From: Halobacteriales archaeon QS_4_69_225
GTDB lineage: Archaea > Halobacteriota > Halobacteria > Halobacteriales > Haloarculaceae
Direction of reading: 5' to 3'
Assembly (NCBI GenBank): GCA_003020965.1
Contig: PXRL01000010.1
Span: forward strand, 232,278-296,277
DNA: 64,000 nt
Shown here: positions 30,169 to 41,641 of the stretch, one piece after another
Numbering within the stretch: position 1 is the first letter of the stretch
Layout of the letters: each line of letters starts with the position of its first letter
Program-made: the position numbers and the translations under genes
The notes under the pieces: generated by a model
Databases searched by the model: none
Told to the model about the DNA's origin: nothing
The model's input: only the letters and a program-made list of their open reading frames with translations

Positions 30169-31125
30169 ATGCGCGACAGAGACGAGTTGACGCGTCGCGA
30201 TCTGCTCCGAGCGGGTGCGGCGACGGCGGCGGGAGTCGGTGGCATCGGAACCGCGTCGGCCGGCGACGCCGTCGACCGCCGGAAGTCCGCCGAGCGGGTT
30301 CCCTGTCTAGAGATCGAAGACAAGACGGAGACGATCGCCCCCGGCGGCGTCCCCGAGCGGGCCAGCGGCATCCGCCCCGGGTCGCAGATGTTCATCACCT
30401 TCCCGGACGGGGCGACGGCCGGCTGTACGGCCAACTTCGTCTGGCGGGACGGCGGCGGCGACCTCTACATCGGCGCGGCCGGCCACTGCTTCCTGCCGAG
30501 CGACAAGAACGCCAGCGAGAACGCCCGACGGAGCGACGAATCCGACGAGGACGTCTACGACGTGAGCCGGTTGGACGTCTCCGTCTGCGACGACTGCGCG
30601 GTGGGCGGGGCCACGGGGCTGATCTTCACCGGGACGACCATCGACCTCGGGAACGTCGCCTACGCCCGCCAGAACCTCCCGGACGGCTCGGAGGTCGGCC
30701 ACGACTTCGGCCTGGTTCGCATCCCGTCGGGTGCCGAGGACGCCGTCGACCCCTCGCTGCCGCAGTTCGGCGGTCCCTCCGGCGTCTCGACGGGCGCCGT
30801 CCCCGCCGGCCTTCCGGTCAACCAGTACGGCGCCGGCGTCGCCAACGGCGAGGTGTTCCCGACGATGGGCTCGAACGGCGTCTCGGAGGGCGACCTCGGC
30901 ACCTCGGAGTCGTGGTACGCCGGCATCCGCGCGTCGCCCGGCGACTCGGGGTCGCCGCTACAAGCCACCGAGGCCGGAACGGGCGTCGAGGGCGGCGACG
31001 CCGCCGGCATCCTGACGCATCTCACCGCCGTCGGTACCGCCGGCACGACGATGGGCCGCTGTGTGGAGATGGTCCAGACGGACATCGGCCTCGGTATCGA
31101 GACGGTGCTGGCCGGCGACCTCTAA
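30169..31125 (+). CDS. Trypsin-like serine protease, intact paralog
   Basis: GAAGHCFLPS (His), GHDFGLVRIPSG (Asp), ASPGDSGSPL (Ser); Tat-like signal RRDLLRAGAATAAGV. Confidence 0.75.
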   Translation: MRDRDELTRRDLLRAGAATAAGVGGIGTASAGDAVDRRKSAERVPCLEIEDKTETIAPGGVPERASGIRPGSQMFITFPDGATAGCTANFVWRDGGGDLYIGAAGHCFLPSDKNASENARRSDESDEDVYDVSRLDVSVCDDCAVGGATGLIFTGTTIDLGNVAYARQNLPDGSEVGHDFGLVRIPSGAEDAVDPSLPQFGGPSGVSTGAVPAGLPVNQYGAGVANGEVFPTMGSNGVSEGDLGTSESWYAGIRASPGDSGSPLQATEAGTGVEGGDAAGILTHLTAVGTAGTTMGRCVEMVQTDIGLGIETVLAGDL

Positions 31126-31595
31126 TGAATCACTTTCGAATACTGAACAGCATCTTGAGAGGTCGGGCGTCGAAAAATGAACCGCCATCCGTAATCGGGT
31201 GCAGAGCGCCGATTCACGGTCGACCGGCGATGCGGCGCCGGATCACATCGCGGTCGACGAGATGGCGATCCATGTGAATGACGAACGTCGCTGGCTGTAC
31301 ACCACCGTCGACCCAAAATGAACGAATTCCCGCGCGTTCGGCTCTTTCCGATGCGAAGAAGCAGTTCGCGGTGTCGTTTTACGAGAAGTTCGACGAATCG
31401 TGCCGGTCACCGACGCGGCGATTTTGGCCGATAGCGCTCACCACCTCAAGACGGCGCCATCGCGGCTCGGGTGCCGATTTCGGGTGAATCACGACGGAAA
31501 GCAAGATGCCGTCGAACGTATCATTGGAGAGATACGACGTCGTACATATTCGTTTTCAAATACGTTCAGTGATCTAACGAAGCCAAGCGTGTGAG
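31126..31595 (+). mobile_element. Relic 1: degenerate IS6-family (ISH14/15-like) transposase, 5'-truncated with stops and frameshifts
   Basis: Fragments SLSNTEQHLERSGV, DHIAVDEMAIHVNDERRWLYTTVDPK*NEFPRVRLF, VTDAAILADSAHHLKTAPSRLGCRFRVNHDGKQDAVERIIGEIRRRTYSFSNTFSDL match the IS6 pattern. Confidence 0.75.
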
Positions 31596-31717
31596 CGGCC
31601 TGTTTCGAGTTCCGCTCGAATCCGCTCGTCGGATAGATTCGTCTCAGCGACGTAGCCTGTCGTACGTTCGACGTTGGAACCGATACACATACGCCGATCG
31701 ACCTGGAGTCTACGGCA

Positions 31718-32320
31718 ATGAGTGAACAGGACGACGAACCATGCTGTAAGATCACCCGAGTCGCGCAGGCGTATCACATCCGAGACATCGATGCGAAGCT
31801 ACTACAACAACGAGAACAGGGGGCCAGTCTACGCGAGCTGGCGATATTCTTCAACAAACGGGTTCTTTCCGAGGCGCTCGATCGGGCCACACAGGAGGTG
31901 ATCGGCGACGCGGAGACGATCTATGCGGTTCTGACGGACGACGACACGGACCGAGCACGGCAGGCGGAACTCCGGTCGAAACTGGCCCGATACGACGTCG
32001 ACATCGACGACGTTCAGCAGGATTTCGTCTCGCATCAAACCGTCCGGAACCACCTCAACGGGTGTAGAGAGATAGACACGGGAAGGGAACCCGATTTGGA
32101 CCTCGAGAGCGGACGGAAGACCATCGAGTGGGCACAAGCCCGTTCCGAGGGGGTGATCGAACAGACGATCGAGCGACTGAGAAACGCAGGAGAGGTGGCG
32201 GACACCCGAACCGAGGTGACGCAGTCCGTTCGGGTGGCGTGTTCCGCCTGTGGACGGTCGTATCGAGTCGAGGAGTTCCTCCAGCAGGGTGGATGCGACT
32301 GTCACCCCGGCGCGGATTGA
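31718..32320 (+). CDS. rdfA: Rod-determining factor RdfA-like protein
   Basis: CCKITRVAQAYHIRDIDAKLLQQREQGASLRELAIFFNKRVL and C-terminal CSACGRSYRVEEFLQQGGCDCH; directly upstream of an SMC-like gene as is usual for rdfA. Confidence 0.75.
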   Translation: MSEQDDEPCCKITRVAQAYHIRDIDAKLLQQREQGASLRELAIFFNKRVLSEALDRATQEVIGDAETIYAVLTDDDTDRARQAELRSKLARYDVDIDDVQQDFVSHQTVRNHLNGCREIDTGREPDLDLESGRKTIEWAQARSEGVIEQTIERLRNAGEVADTRTEVTQSVRVACSACGRSYRVEEFLQQGGCDCHPGAD

Positions 32321-32377
32321 TCCCGGAACACGAACACATCCCACACGGCTTATCTGTCCCTGCCGAATAGCGGGCGT

Positions 32378-34321
32378 ATGAGTCAGTTCGACACGGAACA
32401 GCCTGTAACGGTGTATGCGGAGAACGTCGGAGGGCTCTCGGAGTCCGAGGTGACGCTACGGCCGGGAGTCACGGTTCTCCGAGGCAGAAACGCGACCGGA
32501 CGGACGTCGTTTCTCGAGGGTCTGACCGGAGTCCTCGGCGGCTCGAGACCCGCTCTCAAGGGTGACGCGGAGGAAGGCCACATCCAGTTGGAATGGGGAG
32601 ACGCCATCTACGATCAGCATCTGGAACGGAAGAACGGAACCGTACGGACGTCCGGACGGACCGTCACCGAGCGGAGCGACCTCGTGGACCTGTTCGTCTC
32701 TCTGACCGAGAGCAATCCCGCACGCAGGGCGGTCGTTCGGGACGACGATCTGCGGGACATCATCATGCGACCCGTCGATACCGACGCGATCCAGCGCCGA
32801 ATCGAGGAGTTGCAGAGCGAGCGGAACCGAATCGGCCAGCGGCTCCGGTCCATCGACGATGAACTGGATCGCCGCACGAGCCTCGCGTCCCGCAGGACGT
32901 CCGTAGAAGACGAACTCGACGAACTCGACGATCGGATCGCCGAACTGCGCGAACAGCTGGCCGAGTACGACGCCGACCCGGAGGAGGCCGAACAGGTGGA
33001 AGAAGCCCTGAAGTCGGTAGAAGAGCGGAAGCAGGAACTCGAATCGATCGGCAACCGAATTCGAACCAGCGAGGACACCCTCGAAGCGCTTCGCGACGAA
33101 CGGGCGGAACTCCGGACGGAACGGAACTCCGTGGAGACGTCGGAGGAAGAACTCGCGCGGACCGAGACGAAACTCTCCGAACTCACCTCCCGGAAGCGCT
33201 CGCTTGCGACGAGCATCAACGATCTTTCGGCGATCGTCGAGTTCAACGAAGAGTTGGCTTCCGACACCGACTCGGAGTTCCTCCACCCGGACGGCGTCGA
33301 CTCCACCGTAACGAAACTGAATCCGATGTCCGAATCCGTCCAGTGCTGGACGTGCGGCGGTCAGGTCGATCGAGACCAGATTTCGAACCGATTGGACGAA
33401 CTTCGGAGCGTGATCGAAGAGAAAAGAGCCGAACGCACCGACGTCCAATCACGGATCGAAGACCTCCGTGAAAACCAAAAGCAGCTACGAGACGAAATCG
33501 AGCGCCGAGACGAACTCGACCGCCGTCTCGACGAGATTTCGACCGAAATCGCTCGGCGGGAGCGGAAGCTCGAGTCGTTGCGAGACCGGCGAAACGAGAC
33601 CCGCCAGCAGCTTTCCAGTCTCGAGGAGTTCGTCTCGGAACGGGACGCACTACGGGACGGTGAACTGATCGACCGGTATCAACGGCTCAGCGAACTCGAA
33701 TACGAGCGCGGACAGTTGGAGGAGGAGCTATCGTCGGTTCGAGAAGAGATCGCGGAGCTGGATCGGCTCGCGGACGAACGGGAGCAGCTCCGGGCTCAGC
33801 AGGACGAGATTCGCGAGGAACTAAAGGGACAGCGAACGCAAATTCGGGATCTCGAAGAACGTGCGATCGAGGCGTTCAACGAGCACATGGACGAGATTCT
33901 CGAGGTACTCGGCTACAGAAACGTCGCCCGTATCTGGATCGAACGAAAGGCGGGAACGGAGTTCGATTCGAGCCACGGTGGCTACCGCGGGGGATCTGCG
34001 ACCAGATTCGAACTGCACATCGTCCGCGAATCCGATCGGGGGGTCGGCTACGAAGACACCGTCAGCAATCTCAGCGAAAGTGAACGCGAGGTCGTCGGAT
34101 TGATCATCGCGTTGGCGGGGTACCTGGTGCACAACGTCTACGAGGTGGTTCCGATGATGCTTCTGGATTCGTTGGAAGCCGTCGACGCGGACCGCATCGC
34201 CGACCTGGTCGAGTACTTCCGCGAGTACACCTCGTATCTTACCGTTGCCTTGCTCCCCGAAGATGCCGACGCCCTCGGTGACGGCTGTACACACGTCCCC
34301 GCGGAGGACCTGACGTCATGA
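32378..34321 (+). CDS. Archaea-specific SMC-related protein (RecN/Rad50-like, zinc-hook)
   Basis: Walker A-like GRNATGRTSFLEGL, long coiled coils around CWTCGG, C-terminal NLSESEREVVGLIIALAGYL and MMLLDSLEAVDADR. Confidence 0.85.
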   Translation: MSQFDTEQPVTVYAENVGGLSESEVTLRPGVTVLRGRNATGRTSFLEGLTGVLGGSRPALKGDAEEGHIQLEWGDAIYDQHLERKNGTVRTSGRTVTERSDLVDLFVSLTESNPARRAVVRDDDLRDIIMRPVDTDAIQRRIEELQSERNRIGQRLRSIDDELDRRTSLASRRTSVEDELDELDDRIAELREQLAEYDADPEEAEQVEEALKSVEERKQELESIGNRIRTSEDTLEALRDERAELRTERNSVETSEEELARTETKLSELTSRKRSLATSINDLSAIVEFNEELASDTDSEFLHPDGVDSTVTKLNPMSESVQCWTCGGQVDRDQISNRLDELRSVIEEKRAERTDVQSRIEDLRENQKQLRDEIERRDELDRRLDEISTEIARRERKLESLRDRRNETRQQLSSLEEFVSERDALRDGELIDRYQRLSELEYERGQLEEELSSVREEIAELDRLADEREQLRAQQDEIREELKGQRTQIRDLEERAIEAFNEHMDEILEVLGYRNVARIWIERKAGTEFDSSHGGYRGGSATRFELHIVRESDRGVGYEDTVSNLSESEREVVGLIIALAGYLVHNVYEVVPMMLLDSLEAVDADRIADLVEYFREYTSYLTVALLPEDADALGDGCTHVPAEDLTS

Positions 34322-34374
34322 CTCGCTGACGTCAATCGGCGAATTCACACCCGACGTCCCGTGAAACGCTTCGT

Positions 34375-35079
34375 TCACTCGGATCCCCTCTGCACCGACC
34401 TCTTTCGGTCGGGACTGAACGGCGTGACTACTTCTTCGGTTATTCCGTCCTTCGAAAAGACCGTGATGAGATCGTCGCTTTCGATTCTCGTGTGGCCGCG
34501 AGGGATGATGACTTCACCGTCGCGTTCGACCGCGACCACGACCATACTCGGAGGGAGGTACCCCGCGACGTCCGCTTCTTCGAGCGTTTCGTCGACGATC
34601 GAAGCTCCCTCCGAGACCGATATCTCGAACACTTCGGCGTCGCTGTCCGCGTCGCCGACGTGCATGAAGTCCTGAACGCCCGGGTTGTAGGTGCCGCGGA
34701 AGAGATACTCCGCGATCAGTCGCTGGGGGTTTTCGATGATCGTCGCTCCCAGTTCCCGAAACATCGAAATGTTCGCCTTGTCGTGAACGACACTGACCAG
34801 CGTTTCACACCCCAGGTCCCGAGCCAGCATCAGGACCATGAGATTTACCGCGTCCTCCTCGGTGGTCGCGATGACCGCGTCGGCGTCACTCACCCCTGCT
34901 TCGTGGAGCGTATCCCGTTCGGTGGCGTCGCCGTGAATCGCGTGGCAATCACCGGACGTATCGAGATCGTGCGCTCGTTCGTAGTCGCGCTCGATGACCG
35001 TCACCTCGACATCGGCGTCGGCCGCAAATTCCAGTACACTCGAACCTATACGGCCGGCTCCGATGATTACAGCGGTCAT
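34375..35079 (-). CDS. trkA: TrkA-type potassium channel/transporter regulatory protein (RCK_N + RCK_C)
   Basis: IIGAGRIGSSVLEFAA, VIERDYERA, GDATERDTLHEAGVSDADAVIATTEED; C-terminal RCK_C-like domain. Confidence 0.85.
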   Translation of the reverse strand: MTAVIIGAGRIGSSVLEFAADADVEVTVIERDYERAHDLDTSGDCHAIHGDATERDTLHEAGVSDADAVIATTEEDAVNLMVLMLARDLGCETLVSVVHDKANISMFRELGATIIENPQRLIAEYLFRGTYNPGVQDFMHVGDADSDAEVFEISVSEGASIVDETLEEADVAGYLPPSMVVVAVERDGEVIIPRGHTRIESDDLITVFSKDGITEEVVTPFSPDRKRSVQRGSE

Positions 35080-35298
35080 GCTACCACCGGGGTTGCCGGG
35101 GGCGGATCATAAAACATCGGGAACCCGGGAGCGGGAGGTGTGAAGACGGGGGACGCGATTCCGCCTCGATTCCGGCCGAGGGTCGCGCATCTCTGCCGGA
35201 GAACGGACGAGGATCGCCGATATTTACAGAAGATTGGTTGTAAGAACCTCCCGACGAACCGTCAAGAATAAGTAGTCTTCGGAGTGGAAAACGGGTGC

Positions 35299-35388
35299 AT
35301 GCTCATCGGCGAAGCGGTACTGATAGTACTGACCGTAGCGGTCGTGGCGTATCTGACGTACGTCATGGTGTATCCGACGAGGTTCTGA
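35299..35388 (+). CDS. kdpF: KdpF-like 29-aa membrane peptide
   Basis: [29 protein letters not shown] ends 2 nt before the kdpA start; single TM and terminal P-x-R-F as in KdpF. Absent from the ORF track because of size. Confidence 0.8.
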   Translation: MLIGEAVLIVLTVAVVAYLTYVMVYPTRF

Positions 35389-35390
35389 TA

Positions 35391-37088
35391 ATGGCAAGCC
35401 CGCCTCCGATCGTCGAGTACGCGGTGTTTTTCACCCTGGCCGTCGTTCTGATCTTCCTGGTCGGCGAGTACCTCGCGTGGGTGTACCGCGACCAGGCGAA
35501 CAGCAACTACGAACTGCCCCGTCTCTTGACGGGGTTGCAGCGGCTCGACAGCGTGTTCACGCCGATCGAGAACGCCATCTACCGGCTATCGGGTATCAAG
35601 CCGAAACGAGAGATGACGTGGCGGGGACAGGTGAAGGCGGTTCTCGTGTTCAACGCGTTCATCTGGGTGCTGTTGTACGTCGTCCTGTACTTCCAGAACG
35701 TCCTTCCGATGAACTTCGTCGCCTCGAACACGAACCAGCAACACTACAGCGGCGAGAACCTCTCCGTGTTCACGCACACGTTCGCGATCGGGATCGCGAT
35801 GTTCCTGACGCCCGCGACCGGGCTCGCGCTGATGCCCGCGTTCGCGCGGGCGTTCAACAACGACGAGGACCCGCGACTCGGGAATTTCTACGAGAACGTC
35901 GTGCGGGGAGTCGTCCGGTTCCTGCTCCCGTTTTCGTTCGTCATCGCGCTCGTCCTGATGGCGGAGGGCTCGGTCCAGACCATCACGAGCGGGAAGCTCA
36001 CCGCCGAGACGTTCACCATGGGCGTCCAGAACATCCGCGTCGGGCCCCACGCGGGCATCGAGGCGATCAAGATGTGGGGAACCAACGGCGGCGGGATCAA
36101 CGGAGCGAACGCCTCGACGGCGTTCGAGAACCCGACGCCGCTCAGTAACCTCGTCCTGACGCTCGCGATGCCCGTCAGCACGTTCTGCGCCATCTACGCG
36201 TGGGGCGCCTGGGTGGGCAACCGGAGTCACGGTATCGCGCTGGTCGCGGCGTTTTTCGTCATCTACGCCGCACTGACCGGCGTGGCCGTCATCGGCGAGA
36301 CCGGCCCGAACGTGGCGATGGAGGTCCAGGAAAGCGGCCTGACCGTCGACCAGACGGCCGGAAACATGGAGAGCAAAGAGACCCGATTCGGGCCCACGGC
36401 GAGTGCGATCTGGGGGCTTTCGACCACCGGGACCACCAACGGCGGGGTCAACAGCATGCACAACAGCTGGACCGCACTCGGGGCGTTCTCGTTGCTGTTC
36501 GCGTTCGCCACCAACAACATCAGCAACGGGGTCGGGACCGGCCTGTTGAACGTCCTGATGTACGTCATCCTCACGGCCTTCATCGGCGCGCTGATGATCG
36601 GTCGTCGGCCGCAGTACCTCGGGAAGAAACTCGAGTGGCAGGAGATGCGGTACGTCTTCGTCGCCATACTGGCGCTGCCGGTACTGGTGTTGGTACCGCT
36701 GGCACACGCCGTGGTCTATCAACCCGCCACCGACGCGATGGCGAACCCGGGCTTCCGGGGATTCGCGGAGATCCTGTACGAGTTCTTCTCGGCGTCCGCG
36801 AACAACGGCAGCGGGCTGGAAGGACTCGGCGACAACACCGTCTACTACAACCTCGTGGACGGGGCACAGGTCCTGCTGGGTCGGTACGTTCCCATCACGG
36901 TCCAGCTCGCCATCGCGGGACTGCTGGCCGGCAAAAAGACCAGTCCCGAGTCGCGCGGGTCGCTCGATACCGACACGCCCGCATTCGTCGGACTGCTGAT
37001 CGGCATCGTCATCATCGTCAGCGCGCTGGTGTTCCTGCCGGCGCTGGTGTTCGGTCCGATCGGCGAACTCCTGAGCGGAGGTATCTGA
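35391..37088 (+). CDS. kdpA: Potassium-transporting ATPase subunit KdpA
   Basis: Selectivity-filter loops [36 protein letters not shown]. Confidence 0.95.
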   Translation: MASPPPIVEYAVFFTLAVVLIFLVGEYLAWVYRDQANSNYELPRLLTGLQRLDSVFTPIENAIYRLSGIKPKREMTWRGQVKAVLVFNAFIWVLLYVVLYFQNVLPMNFVASNTNQQHYSGENLSVFTHTFAIGIAMFLTPATGLALMPAFARAFNNDEDPRLGNFYENVVRGVVRFLLPFSFVIALVLMAEGSVQTITSGKLTAETFTMGVQNIRVGPHAGIEAIKMWGTNGGGINGANASTAFENPTPLSNLVLTLAMPVSTFCAIYAWGAWVGNRSHGIALVAAFFVIYAALTGVAVIGETGPNVAMEVQESGLTVDQTAGNMESKETRFGPTASAIWGLSTTGTTNGGVNSMHNSWTALGAFSLLFAFATNNISNGVGTGLLNVLMYVILTAFIGALMIGRRPQYLGKKLEWQEMRYVFVAILALPVLVLVPLAHAVVYQPATDAMANPGFRGFAEILYEFFSASANNGSGLEGLGDNTVYYNLVDGAQVLLGRYVPITVQLAIAGLLAGKKTSPESRGSLDTDTPAFVGLLIGIVIIVSALVFLPALVFGPIGELLSGGI

Positions 37089-37089
37089 C

Positions 37090-39045
37090 ATGACGGAGAT
37101 CACGCTAACCATAGACACGGAACAACAGAAACAGGCGTTCAAAGACTCGTTCGTCAAGCTCGATCCCCGGCACCTGGTCGGGAACCCGGTGTTGTTCGTG
37201 GTCGAACTGGGGACGGTCATCGGACTGCTGCTGACGGTCGCTCCCGGGCTGTTCGGCGCGACGGGCTCGCGGGTCTACTACGCCGTGATCACCGTGCTGC
37301 TGGCGTTCACCGTGCTGTTCGCGAACTACGCGGAAGCGTACGCGGAACTCGAAGGCGAAGCACAGGCGGACAGCCTGCGCGCCCTGCAGACGGAAACGGA
37401 AGGAAAGCTGCTCGCCGACCCCGACGTCCCCATCGAGGAAATCGACGAGGGAGACGTCGAGGTCGTCAAAAGCGACCGGATCGAGGCCGGCGACGTCGTC
37501 TTCGCCGACGAAGGCGACATCATCCCCAGCGACGGGACCGTCATCGAGGGGAGTGCCTCGGTGGACGAGTCCGCGATCACCGGCGAGTCCGAGCCGGTGA
37601 TCCGCCAGTCCGGCGGTGACCGGACGTCCGTCGTCGGCGGGACGAAGGTCCTGTCCGACCGGGTCAAGATCGAGGTGACCTCCGAGCAGGGCGAGTCGTT
37701 CCTCGACGAGATGATCGGTCTCGTCGAAAACGCCCAGCGGCAGAAGACGCCCAACGAGATCGCGATGACGATCCTGTTGAGCGGCCTGACGCTGGTGTTC
37801 GTCGTCGCGGTCGCGACGATGTTCTTCTTCGGCGAGTACCTGGCTTCCTTCACGAGCGGGTTCTCCGGGCTGGACATCGCGGAACTGGTCGCGCTGTTGG
37901 TCGCGCTCATGCCGACCACGATCGGTGCGCTGCTGGCCGCGATCCGCGTCGCCGGCATGACCCGCGTCACGCGCCGCAACGTCATCGTCGTTCGCGCGAG
38001 CTACCAGTCGTCGCTGTTCGACGAGACGACGGAGGGTCGTTCGATCGTCGACCTCGCGGAGCGGATGAACGGGACGAAAGCCGACGGCGGCCGGCCCGGC
38101 GTCGACACCGTCGACGAATCGGAAAACGCCGTGGAGGCCCCCCGCGACGTCCACGTCTCCCTCGACGCCGAGGGCCTCTCCGAGGAGAGTTTCGTCCCGT
38201 TCTCGGCGGAGACGCGGATGAGCGGTATCGACCGTTCCGACGGGACGGAGATTCGAAAGGGTGCCGTCGACGCGGTCGAGGAGTACGCCGACAGCGTCCC
38301 GGGGAAGCTCCGACAGGAATCGAACGAGATCAGCGAGAAGGGCGGGACGCCCCTCGCCATCGCGGTCGACAAGCGGGTCGTCGGCATCATCGAACTGCAG
38401 GACGAGCTGAAACCCGGCATCGCCGATCGGATCGCCGAGATCCAGAAGATGGGTGTCGAGACGATCATGGCGACCGGAGATAACCAGCGGACGGCTCGCT
38501 GGGTCGCCGACCAGGTCGGCATCGACGACTTCAACGCCGAGTTCGACCCCGAGGAGAAGATCGGACTCGTCGAGGACATCCAGGCCGACGGGAAGCTCGT
38601 CGGGATGACCGGCGACGGGACGAACGACGCTCCCGCGCTCGCGAAGGCGGACGTCGGCCTCGCGATGAACGCCGGGACGAACGCCGCCAAGGAAGCCGGG
38701 AACATGGTCGATCTCGATTCGAACCCCTCGAAGATCATCGAGGTGGTCGGGATCGGAAAGCAGCTCCTGATGACCCGCGGTGCGCTGACCACGTTCTCCG
38801 TCGCGAACGACGTCGCGAAGTACTTCGTGCCCGCGAGTGCGGTGACGGCGACGCTGGTGTACAACGCGTTCATCATCCCGCTGCTCATCCCGCTCGCGCT
38901 GCGCGGTGTCGATTACGAGGCCCAAAGCGGTGCACAGCTCCTCCGGAAGAACCTCATCGTCTACGGCGGCGGCGGCCTCATCGCTCCGTTCGTCTTCATC
39001 AAGGTGATCGATCTGCTGTTCGTCGCCCTGGGGGTGTTCCAGTGA
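37090..39045 (+). CDS. kdpB: Potassium-transporting ATPase subunit KdpB, lacking the DKTGT phosphorylation segment
   Basis: [51 protein letters not shown] present; [22 protein letters not shown] joins directly where SGxAVExAGDVDTLxLDKTGTIT... should intervene. Confidence 0.92.
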   Translation: MTEITLTIDTEQQKQAFKDSFVKLDPRHLVGNPVLFVVELGTVIGLLLTVAPGLFGATGSRVYYAVITVLLAFTVLFANYAEAYAELEGEAQADSLRALQTETEGKLLADPDVPIEEIDEGDVEVVKSDRIEAGDVVFADEGDIIPSDGTVIEGSASVDESAITGESEPVIRQSGGDRTSVVGGTKVLSDRVKIEVTSEQGESFLDEMIGLVENAQRQKTPNEIAMTILLSGLTLVFVVAVATMFFFGEYLASFTSGFSGLDIAELVALLVALMPTTIGALLAAIRVAGMTRVTRRNVIVVRASYQSSLFDETTEGRSIVDLAERMNGTKADGGRPGVDTVDESENAVEAPRDVHVSLDAEGLSEESFVPFSAETRMSGIDRSDGTEIRKGAVDAVEEYADSVPGKLRQESNEISEKGGTPLAIAVDKRVVGIIELQDELKPGIADRIAEIQKMGVETIMATGDNQRTARWVADQVGIDDFNAEFDPEEKIGLVEDIQADGKLVGMTGDGTNDAPALAKADVGLAMNAGTNAAKEAGNMVDLDSNPSKIIEVVGIGKQLLMTRGALTTFSVANDVAKYFVPASAVTATLVYNAFIIPLLIPLALRGVDYEAQSGAQLLRKNLIVYGGGGLIAPFVFIKVIDLLFVALGVFQ

Positions 39046-39698
39046 TGAATCGCGACGATCTCACCGTGCCACTGCGGCTCCTTGGCGTCAGCCTGGTGCT
39101 CTTCGGGCTGCTCTACCAGGGGTCGTTGATGGCCATCGGCTCCGTAGCGTTCTCGAACAACGCGGCCGGCAGTCCCGTCTACGTCGACGGGCAGGAAGCC
39201 CCGGTCGGATCACAGATGATCGGACAGGAGTTCCGTCCGGGTGACCCGGAGGACGCCGTGTACTTCTGGTCGCGGCCGTCCTCGATCGAGTACGATGCGA
39301 TGACGTCGGCGAGTGCACAGCTCGGACCGAACAATCCGGAGCTCTCCGAGCGGGCCAGAGGGGACCTCCGAAACATCTCGCGGTACGAGACGCCCGACGA
39401 CTCGGTGCCGGTGAACCTGCTCACGGAGTCCGGGTCCGCGTACGACGCCCACATCTCGCCGGCGGCCGCCGAGTATCAGGTCCCTCGCGTCGCGAACCAG
39501 ACCGGCATCTCCGAGGATCGACTTCGCGGGATGATCGAGCAGGCCACGAAAGAGCCGTTGCTCGGCGTCTGGGGGCAGGAGCGGGTGAACGTACTCGAAC
39601 TCAACATCATGGTCAGAGACGAATTCGACGCGCAGAACGCGGCCGACCGGAACACCGATATGAATGCACCGGAAACAGAGACAGGTGAACGCCGATGA
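39042..39698 (+). CDS. kdpC: Potassium-transporting ATPase subunit KdpC
   Basis: [49 protein letters not shown]. Confidence 0.93.
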   Translation: MMNRDDLTVPLRLLGVSLVLFGLLYQGSLMAIGSVAFSNNAAGSPVYVDGQEAPVGSQMIGQEFRPGDPEDAVYFWSRPSSIEYDAMTSASAQLGPNNPELSERARGDLRNISRYETPDDSVPVNLLTESGSAYDAHISPAAAEYQVPRVANQTGISEDRLRGMIEQATKEPLLGVWGQERVNVLELNIMVRDEFDAQNAADRNTDMNAPETETGERR

Positions 39699-40513
39699 CG
39701 GCACCAGATGAGATCGGTTACGAGCGCGTGCTCGTTCCCGTCGGCGACAAGTCGGATCCGAACATGCTCACCGAGCTGTCGAGCACCCTCGTCGACCCGA
39801 GGCGAGGGGCCGTTCGGTTCACGCACGTCACGACCGACCGAAGCTTCGTCGGCGGCCAAGAGGAGTGGCGGACGGGCTCCGACAGCGTCGCGGAGAGCCA
39901 ACACACGCTCCGCGAGGAGAGCATCGAAAGCACCGGCACGATCAGGACTGCCTCGTCGGCACTCGAGGGGATCCTCGAGGAGGCCGAGGAGTACGAGGCC
40001 GACGCCATTCTGATCGGATGGACCGACAAGGACTCCGTTTCGAGTCTCGTCGACCAGCTCCTCCGGAAGGCGAACTGCGACGTCATCGTCTTCAGCGGGG
40101 ACCGGGACCCGATGGACACCGAGTCGATACTGGTTCCGACGGTCGCCGAGCCGGACGGGGACCGACTCCGGATGCTCGCCGTCATGAGCCAGCGAACCGA
40201 GGCATCGGTGACCTTCGCGTACGTCGCGGGGGCCGAAGGCTCCGAAGGGGACGGGCGCGACCTGCTCGAGCGGTCGACCGACCGACTCGCGGAACACGGC
40301 GTTCAGGCGGAAACGGAGCTCACCACCGCGGAGAACGCGGTCGATGCACTCGAGGAGCTGTCCGCCGAGTACGACATCATGGTCATCGGCACCTCGCGAG
40401 GCTGGTGGCTCAAGAAGACGCTGTTCGGGCGGAAGACGGACACGATCGCCAACGAGGCACAGTGTTCCGTGCTGATGCACAAGTGGCGGGGTGAGGTGCC
40501 GCCGGAACAGTAG
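39695..40513 (+). CDS. Universal stress protein (kdp-linked, tandem USP)
   Basis: [83 protein letters not shown]; 4-bp overlap with kdpC. Confidence 0.85.
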   Translation: MTAPDEIGYERVLVPVGDKSDPNMLTELSSTLVDPRRGAVRFTHVTTDRSFVGGQEEWRTGSDSVAESQHTLREESIESTGTIRTASSALEGILEEAEEYEADAILIGWTDKDSVSSLVDQLLRKANCDVIVFSGDRDPMDTESILVPTVAEPDGDRLRMLAVMSQRTEASVTFAYVAGAEGSEGDGRDLLERSTDRLAEHGVQAETELTTAENAVDALEELSAEYDIMVIGTSRGWWLKKTLFGRKTDTIANEAQCSVLMHKWRGEVPPEQ

Positions 40514-40915
40514 CGCTCCGTCCGACTCGATCGGACGCCCGCTCGAAACGCACCGTTCGATGACCGCTACGATCCGCCTCCCGGGACGCTTGCAGGTCGC
40601 CGACACGCCGTCAGATGATGAGACACTCCCCGAGGACGGGCGGCGACGGACCGACGAATCGGCCGCCGCCTGGACGAACGAACGAAACGATGGACGCGGT
40701 GAATCGAGCAACCGGGGGCCGACAGCGGCGCACGACCGCACGTCTCTGGCCGCACACAGCGCAAGTCGGGAAGGCGAACATCGGTCCGCGGGCGCAGTTC
40801 GACGGGCTGTCGAGTCGTTCGTCGCCCCCCTTGCGAGCCGCCTCGAAGCGGCGGACCGAGAGCGGAGCGGTCTCACCCGCGCCCGGTGGAGGACGAGCGT
40901 CGAGGCGGGGTGTCG

Positions 40916-41416
40916 ATGAGCCCGAGCACTGACCGGGTCGACGGCGTGCTCTCCGGACCGGACTCGAGAGCCGTCGCTTGCAGAGGAATCAGCAGCGGAG
41001 TGCTCGTCGGTCTCGGCCTCGTCGTCGCCACGCACGTACTCGATGTCGACGGCGGACGCACCGTCATCAGACTGGGGTACGCCGTGGTGGCGGGACTCGC
41101 GGTCGGAGAGGTTCTTATCGGCCATCCCGTCCGCTCCGATGACGGGCCCACGGCGCAGTCGAAGTCGCGTCGGTCGCTCCGGGCGGCCGGTGCGACGGTC
41201 GGTGTGGCGATGACCGTCTTCCCGTTCACGCTCCAGCCGCTCGTCGTCGATATGGTCGAGGCGGTAGTCGGATCGATGGCGGTCGGGGGCGCCACGCTGC
41301 TCGGAGCGGGGTGGTTCCTGGGGAAGCGACCCGGAAGCGACGGCGACCGGCAGCTACTTCGAGTGGTCGGTGCCGGCGTACTCGTCGTCGTACTCGCGAT
41401 CGTGCTTTCGCTCTGA
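40916..41416 (+). CDS. Hypothetical membrane protein
   Basis: MSPSTDRVDGVLSG... with about five hydrophobic helices. Confidence 0.5.
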   Translation: MSPSTDRVDGVLSGPDSRAVACRGISSGVLVGLGLVVATHVLDVDGGRTVIRLGYAVVAGLAVGEVLIGHPVRSDDGPTAQSKSRRSLRAAGATVGVAMTVFPFTLQPLVVDMVEAVVGSMAVGGATLLGAGWFLGKRPGSDGDRQLLRVVGAGVLVVVLAIVLSL

Positions 41417-41641
41417 CGACACCCGAAACGGGAATCGAGCCGGCAGTTCGACCCGATTCTCCGAACACGTGGAAGCCGTGATCGCCCTGGAAGTGCCGTC
41501 GTAGGTCACGATTCGTCCGGTTCGAACGATTCAGTACCGTTCACGAACCCGGCGAACGAGAACGCGTTCTCGACTTCCGTCGGTGAACCCGATCCGATTC
41601 GGTCGCTACGTCTTCCGCCGGTCGGTCGCTCGTATCTGCGC

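Noticed and set aside
40491-40919. 142-aa plus-strand ORF after the USP gene
   Set aside because: Low-complexity charged sequence with no domain pattern and an overlapping opposite-strand ORF; likely non-coding.
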